Shown piece by piece: positions 63,696 to 64,000 of a stretch of 64,000 bases of DNA. The position numbers were made by a program, and so were the translations under genes. The notes beneath the pieces were generated by a model. That model made no database searches. It saw nothing but the letters and a program-made list of their open reading frames with translations, and was not told the DNA's origin. Position 1 is the first letter of the stretch; each line of letters opens with the position of its first letter. This DNA is from Methylobacterium pseudosasicola (lineage in GTDB: Bacteria; Pseudomonadota; Alphaproteobacteria; Rhizobiales; Beijerinckiaceae), in assembly GCF_900114535.1 (NCBI RefSeq), contig NZ_FOTK01000025.1, positions 43,819-107,818 of the forward strand, written 5' to 3'.

Positions 63696-64000
63696 TAGAG
63701 CGGCATCCGATCATATTGGATCATATGCGTCGTAGCCTGCGGCGGCGAGATACCGGCGGCATTCGGCTGGCGTGAAGCGTCTGAAGGCTTGTCGGATCGT
63801 GTCCCAGAGGTCGCTGATCGTGCGAGCGGCTTCGGCTCGGAGGATGGCCTTGAGCTTGGCGAAGGCAAGTTCGATCGGGTTGAAGTCGGGGGAGTAGGCC
63901 GGCAGGTACAGCAGCCTCGCTCCGGCCGCCTCGATGCGTTCGCGGATGCCGCTGACTTTGTGGGCGGGCAGATTGTCGAGCACGACCGTGTCGCCAGGTC
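63696..64000. mobile_element. IS630-family insertion sequence, one end only
   Basis: The right-hand part of the window holds the C-terminal end of an IS630-type transposase reading leftward, cut by the window edge. The IS end is probably near TA at 63696-63697, the target usual for this family, followed by GAGCGGCATCCG. The other end is outside. Confidence 0.75.
63711..64000 (-). CDS. IS630-family transposase, C-terminal part (5' cut by window edge)
   Basis: About 95 C-terminal residues of a DDE transposase: PGDTVVLDNLPAHK, GARLLYLPAYSPDFNPIELAFAKLKAILR, FTPAECRRYLAAAGYDAYDPI. The second Asp (VLDN) and the Glu (NPIE) of the catalytic DDE triad are present. The frame continues upstream out of the window. 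Confidence 0.9.
   Translation of the reverse strand, partial: PGDTVVLDNLPAHKVSGIRERIEAAGARLLYLPAYSPDFNPIELAFAKLKAILRAEAARTISDLWDTIRQAFRRFTPAECRRYLAAAGYDAYDPI

Overview
The window is 64 kb of high-GC chromosome from an alphaproteobacterium, most likely Methylobacterium or a close relative (Hyphomicrobiales/Methylobacteriaceae). This rests on gene content and protein style: an egtB-egtD ergothioneine pair, a PQQ-dependent dehydrogenase, an OprB porin, a DUF4142 protein, many short secreted proteins, and frequent GTG starts with 4-bp GTGA stop/start overlaps. No rRNA, CRISPR array, prophage or replication origin was seen. The only mobile element is the partial IS630-type sequence at the right edge.

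0-21 kb: a partial DUF4142 protein, ruvB, small secreted proteins, a GGDEF protein with a degenerate receiver domain, a LuxR-type regulator, topoisomerase IB, a glycosyltransferase-methyltransferase pair, an FMN reductase, cytochrome b561, a double AprI/Inh-domain protein coupled to a 2-hydroxyacid dehydrogenase, leuC, tRNA-Leu(CAG), a lipocalin-like protein, a Tat-signal malate:quinone oxidoreductase, a MazEF-type toxin-antitoxin pair and a Cache-domain protein.

20-35 kb: murI, egtB-egtD, a membrane adenylate/guanylate cyclase, an amine oxidase, clpS-clpA, a D-Ala-D-Ala carboxypeptidase with a SPOR domain, and an envelope-quality block (HtrA-type protease, small secreted protein, J-domain membrane protein).

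35-46 kb is the most unusual region. jetA and jetB (Wadjet/MksBEF type) lie together, and the SMC-like ATPase jetC lies 2 kb further on. Between jetB and jetC sits an oppositely oriented chemoreceptor gene broken by an in-frame amber codon, plus a palindromic repeat. No JetD nuclease gene is present. An intact chemoreceptor gene flanks the other side. An OprB porin follows in an AT-richer pocket.

48-64 kb: coaBC, an undecaprenyl-diphosphate-synthase-type gene, a winged-helix regulator with a membrane partner, a VOC protein, uvrB with long extra tails, an ankyrin protein, a HEPN-type two-gene module, a PQQ dehydrogenase that has Gly where the family's catalytic Asp is expected, a YciA-type thioesterase, a PIN-domain pair, an O-antigen ligase-like protein, a quinone oxidoreductase, a GNAT enzyme and the IS630 fragment. 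Two families of dispersed inverted repeats occur, each with two copies in the window.
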